From: Begonia masoniana
Lineage: Eukaryota > Streptophyta > Magnoliopsida > Cucurbitales > Begoniaceae
Assembly: GCA_022432975.1 (NCBI GenBank)
Contig: CM039505.1
Coordinates: 22,327,338 to 22,391,337 of the forward strand
Length of the DNA stretch: 64,000 nt
Direction: 5' to 3'
Part shown: positions 60,053-64,000 of the stretch, one piece after another
Position numbering within the stretch: position 1 is the first letter of the stretch
Layout of the letters: each line of letters begins with the position of its first letter
Notes under the pieces: model-generated
Seen by the model: only the letters and a program-made list of their open reading frames with translations
Databases searched by the model: none
What the model was told of the DNA's origin: nothing
Made by a program: the position numbers and the translations under genes

Positions 60053-62442
60053 TGTAACACCTGGCTTTACGGGAATTATTTCTATTATAATATATACGGC
60101 CATTTTGTAAATACGCCAGATTAAGTCCGTTTTGCAGACGGAAAGTTTTAACGAAGCCGTAATAATAAATTAGAATTTTGGTGAAATATGAGAATTTTGG
60201 ATAATCGGATCGTTAGATAAATAACGAGTTAATTGGAAGGAGAAATTGAAGTTAATTAGGAGGACAATTTAGTCATTTGCCAAACCAACTTTTATTTAAA
60301 TATCACAATTCCTTCATTTTACAAACACTTCAACGAAAATTCTATTTTCTCTCCTCCTCCACGCGATTTCTCTTCCTCCTCCGACGACTTCTTCATTCCG
60401 GCAGCGATTGCCTTCCTCCAGCAACTCGATCCATCACGTGTTCGCTCCGTCTTCGCTCTCTAGGTAAGGCTCTAAGCTTTCGGAACTTTAGATAGCAATT
60501 TTTAGGGTTTAAAACGATTAGGGTTCGTTAGGGTTTTCGTTGAAAACGTGAATCGATGTTTGAAATTTATAGGTTGAGCTTAGTTACGCCTCTAATAGAC
60601 GTATTGATTATTATTGGAGCTTAGTTCATCGATTGTGTTGAAGTATAATTGAAATTTGGATATGTTGGAGCTTAAAAACCTCCATTTATGGAGTTTGGTG
60701 ATTCTCGAACGCGAGTTGCTTGACGAAATGTCTCAACGAACTAAAAATAGAGTTTAGGAGAATTTTCTATAGATAGGGGTTAGCAATTTTGGAGTTTGGT
60801 GATTTAGACTCGATTTAATACGTATATTGTGAAATGTTATAGGTGAACAAGCATTTGTGGACGAAGCTCGGTGAACAACGGACGCGAGGTAAGTCTCTGT
60901 GACTTGTTTGGCCATCTAGGCCTACACCGTACGAATTGAGTCGATCGAGGATATTTGAGATGCATTTGGGTAGTTTGGAACGGGTAGTTAGAATTACGTT
61001 TTGTTAAGTCGTTAATTGTTAGTTTAATATTGTATGTTTTTACTTGCTTTAATTATTGTATTGAGCACGTTCATGCATCGTTTTCTAAGCACGCATGCAA
61101 AATGAATTTCAAAGCGTTTTACACAGAAAAAAGGTAAACAAAGTACGTAATTGAACAACAGAGATAGTCACGCCGGGTGCGGTGGTTCAGGCATGGCTGT
61201 CGAAGGAAGCATGCTTTCCCCCCGTGTTAGATCCGAGGGGCTATCCAATCGCGGGATGTGACGCTCCTATCTAACGAGAGTGAAGCCCCGGGTGACACAT
61301 AGACACAGAAACAAAGAAACAAAGAAATGAAAAGAATGCAGAGTTTCAAAAGAACATAGCATAGCATAGCATACATTTGCATTCACTTAGATTTACTGAG
61401 CCTCTAGCTCACGTGTTTAATTCTATGGTGTAGGAGACATTGAGACAGGTGAGGAAGACGTCCCTCCGCCTGAAGTATGAGCAGATTGAAGGAGGAGGCC
61501 CGTGGGAGTGCGCTGGCAGTCAGAGCGTTATTTTGACCCGTGGGGATGTACATAGGTATTTTGGGTTAGACATGATAGAAATTGTTAGAATATTATAGGA
61601 TGTTGGAATCTGGTTAAGTAGTATAAAATATTTTGTGAATTGGATGTATTTTGTAAATGTTTTACCGATTTCAAAAACAGGAGGATATGTTACACTTTTA
61701 AACGGAACCACGCGGTTCGTTTTTACGAAATTGATTGTATTTGAGTCGGGAAATGGGTGGATGATAGTATGTGCGACGTATATGTGTAGACGTGTGTTTG
61801 TTAAAGGTATGTAAAAGAATGCGATGAAGGAATGAGAAAAGAGACGAATGCAGTGTGTTGAGTTGTGAGTGTGTAGTGTGAAGTGCAGGGAGTGAGGAAC
61901 AAAGGAAACAGGGGAAAGGGAGAAAAGGAGGGAGGCGACGGGTCGCTGAAAGAAAGGAGTTGGATCGCAGAACTCTCTGGTCTTCCAGAGGGTTCGGCGA
62001 ACGTACGCGGGAGGAGTGGCGTACGGTCGGTTTGAGGGTCGGATTTCATGTTCTGGAAACAGAACGTGAACCGACCGAACGCTTGAAGACGAGCGTTCGG
62101 GCGGCTGTGTGAGGGGCGCCCGAACGCAAGTCTTCATGCGTTCGGTCGCCTGTGCTTTTCAGGCAGAATTGCCTTTCCTGCACCTCCCCGTTTTCGATAG
62201 CCTGTTTGCTTCACATGACCGATGCATTTTTAGTCATTTTTTTATGGTTTTTGAGTATTGTTTTATATGTTTTAAGTTTTAATTTAATTGCTCTAATTAT
62301 ATCCAATTGGTTTTAAATTTGCCAAAAGATTTTAACGAGTTTTAATTCCGCCTAAACGTTTGAAAGATCAAATTGAGGATTTGTAATCGAAAAAGAAAAA
62401 TACTTTACGGAAATTTAAGGGAATAGCTTAAGGGTCGTTACA
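60053..62442 (+). repeat. 5' LTR of element M (Tekay-type)
   Basis: The LTR is 2390 bp, from TGTAACACCTGG to GGGTCGTTACA. Landmarks are CTCTAG-GTAAG at 60463/60464, a 46-nt block 60843-60888 (TATAG / GTAAGT), GGCCATCTAGGCCTACACC near 60911, and block 3 from 61434 to a TGA at 61478-61480 (47 nt). TTTTGACCCGTGGGG lies near 61531. Hairpins with GCGTTCGG / CCGAACGC arms lie at about 62070-62150. The likely left target duplication is GAATA; the right end is outside the window. Confidence 0.93.
60843..61480 (+). other. exon-like blocks of a candidate spliced leader ORF in LTR M
   Basis: Block 2 (60843-60888, 46 nt) read from its first base joins block 3 (61434-61480) without a stop until TGA. The joint region reads WTKLGEQRTRGD and the end GEEDVPPPEV-stop. 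If block 1 ends at 60463, its last codon in this frame would be TAG, so the start is unresolved here. Confidence 0.35.
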
Positions 62443-62446
62443 GTTA

Positions 62447-62460
62447 TGGTATCAGAGCCC
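62447..62460 (+). other. primer binding site of element M
   Basis: TGGTATCAGAGCCC lies 4 bases after the LTR and is complementary to the initiator-Met tRNA 3' end. Confidence 0.93.
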
Positions 62461-62530
62461 CCGGGTTTTAAAAACGGTTCTGTAGACTACACGACTGCTC
62501 AGCCACTACACGGACATCCTTCATCAACTG

Positions 62531-62593
62531 TAAGTACGTTTAATTGTTTTATTTTAATTTGATTTCTTAGGATTATTTGTTTTAATTTTATAG
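62531..62593 (+). other. putative 63-nt leader intron of element M
   Basis: The donor CAACT-GTAAGT and acceptor TTTATAG bracket 63 nt, 12 nt before the gag ATG. An earlier TTCTTAG at 62571 is an alternative acceptor. Confidence 0.4.
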
Positions 62594-62605
62594 GAATTAT
62601 AGAAT

Positions 62606-64000
62606 ATGGTTCGAGGTAAGGACGCCCGAGACGATGCTTTGGATAGATTGACTGATTTGCTGGACCGTCAAGCCCAGCATATGGATAGACAGGCCCGGCA
62701 AATTGAGGACCTAGTAAATGAAAACCGTGAGAATTAATGTGAAAATCAAAGAGCTCGAGATATAGTTGTTCCTAATGGTCAAAATATGGAGAGACTTCAA
62801 AAGTTAAGACCTCCGATATTTAATGGGCAATCTACGGACCCCTCTATTACTGAGGAGTGGGTTCGGAAAATGGAGGATATGATGGCATATGCCAAAGTGG
62901 ATAATGCCGAGAAGGTTGAGTGCGCTACGTTCCACTTGGAATTAGATGCTCGAACTTGGTGGGATTCTATTAAAGTTACGACTGACATGTCACTGATGAG
63001 GTGGGAACGGTTTAAGACCGTGTTCTTTGATAAATACTTCAGCCGTACAGTGAGAGCGGCAAAGAGAGCTGAGTTTACGCAATTGAAGCAAACTGGTACA
63101 GTTGCAGAGTATATCAAGAAGTTTGAAGCTTTATCCAAGTTTGCACCACGCCTAGTCAGCGATAATGAAGAAAAGGTGCATCAATTTATGGATGGGCTAG
63201 ATAGGGAGATTCGGAAGAACGTCATTGTGTCGGGTATTATGGATGTGCCCTATGAGGAAATTGCAGCGAGAGCCCTGGAGTTTGAGGCTGCAGAGTTGAC
63301 GTGTGTTAAGCCAAGGGAGCCTGCTAAAGGCTTCTTTCGCGAGATTCAGCCTCAGGTACGGAATAGAGGTTGGCAACCTAGAGGACAACAACAACAACGA
63401 GGCGTCAAAAGGCCTCATGAGGGAGGAAATGATAAGGGAAGTAGGTTCAAGGGGCCGCTCAGAAGCCCGTTTGTCCTAAGTGCCAGAAGGAACATTTTGG
63501 CGAGTGCCGAGTGGGTACCAATAGCTGTTATCGATGCGGTGAAGTGGGCCATTATGCCATGAATTGCCCGTTATTGAACCGAACACAACCAGGCAAGGAT
63601 CAGCGAAGAGTTATGCCAAGGATATTCGCATTCATTGAACCTGGAGATGTCGACGATGAGGCACAGCCATCCGTCATAGCAAGTACTATTCTAGTCATGG
63701 GTGTACCAGTATTTTCCTTGATAGATACAGGAGCTACGCACTCCTTTATTTCAACTGCTTGCATGGGTAGATTGGGGCTAGTATCTGAGTTGGCTGAGTG
63801 CGAGTATAGAGTAATGCTTCCTTCGGGAGCAAATATGCAGTCTGATCAGGTTTTCTAGGGCAACGTCGTCTCTGTGGGAAACAACACCCTCTATGCCCGG
63901 TTGATAGTTATGGGAATAGAGGTGTACAATCTTATTTTGGGGATGGATTGGCTTGCACGCCATTGCGCCACAATTGACTGCGGGTCCGGGATGGTGACTT
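62606..64000 (+). pseudogene. gag and protease of element M (partial, cut by window end)
   Basis: The ATG at 62606 starts MVRGKDARDDALDRLTDLL. A TAA follows at 62735-62737 and the frame resumes at once: RPPIFNG, WWDSI, FFDKYFSRTVRA, APRLVSDNEEKVHQFMDGL. Near 63445-63460 the frame shifts by one before the zinc knuckle CYRCGEVGHYAMNC (about 63525-63566). A protease motif [10 protein letters not shown] follows (about 63724), then a TAG at 63856-63858. The region ends mid-protease at the window edge. Pol, the 3' LTR and the right target duplication are not visible. It most resembles the gag fragment in H. Confidence 0.92.

Noticed and set aside
61520..62137. 205-residue minus-strand open frame in LTR M
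   Set aside because: It is antisense to a pyrimidine-poor part of the LTR, rich in Ser, Thr and His runs, and is not matched in other LTRs.

Overview
The window is repeat-rich nuclear DNA from a flowering plant, most likely a eudicot and probably heterochromatic. The evidence is many Tekay/Del-type Ty3-gypsy chromovirus elements with LTRs of about 2.4-2.9 kb, initiator-Met tRNA primer sites and gag-protease-RT-RNaseH-integrase-chromodomain reading frames, plus a Mutator-like element (MULE), a short hAT element and one plant gene, UDP-glucuronate 4-epimerase (GAE). I cannot name the species from sequence alone.

Layout. 1-25160 is a stack of nested insertions. Complete element A (+, 1825-11876, 5-bp duplication CGACC) sits in LTR E. 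E sits in LTR D. D also holds solo LTR C (-, 13380-24849, duplication AGTGT), and C is split by complete element B (-, 14286-23327, duplication AAAGC). D ends inside the gag of an older minus-strand Ty3-gypsy element F (25161-25658). 26292-29735 holds two wrecked Tekay copies, G (-) and H (+). About 29771-45724 is a MULE whose transposase is split by complete Tekay element J (31532-43401, duplication ATGAT). The 3' LTR of J is split by solo LTR K (39606-42164, duplication GAATA). Solo LTR L lies at 46232-48603 (duplication ATGTA). A 510-bp hAT element with an 8-bp duplication lies at 50557-51066, its left half and flank having been tandemly duplicated. 51075-54889 is AT-rich and mostly unassigned. 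GAE (-) lies at 54890-56182 with two one-base frame breaks. A probable copia-type LTR remnant lies near 57878-58990. Element M (+) starts at 60053 and runs off the right edge inside its protease.

How the parts relate. A, B, J and M share the parts of an LTR retrotransposon: LTR, primer site, gag, pol, polypurine tract, LTR. All are broken by nonsense codons or frameshifts. The most interesting signal is inside the long LTRs, downstream of the TATA-like boxes. Families that are otherwise diverged share splice-site-bounded blocks: a 45-46 nt exon-like block, and a second block that stays open in one frame and ends in a stop at a conserved distance. Synonymous-looking changes and indels in multiples of three suggest a short spliced reading frame hidden in the R-U5 leader. 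All joins and alignments were done by eye.
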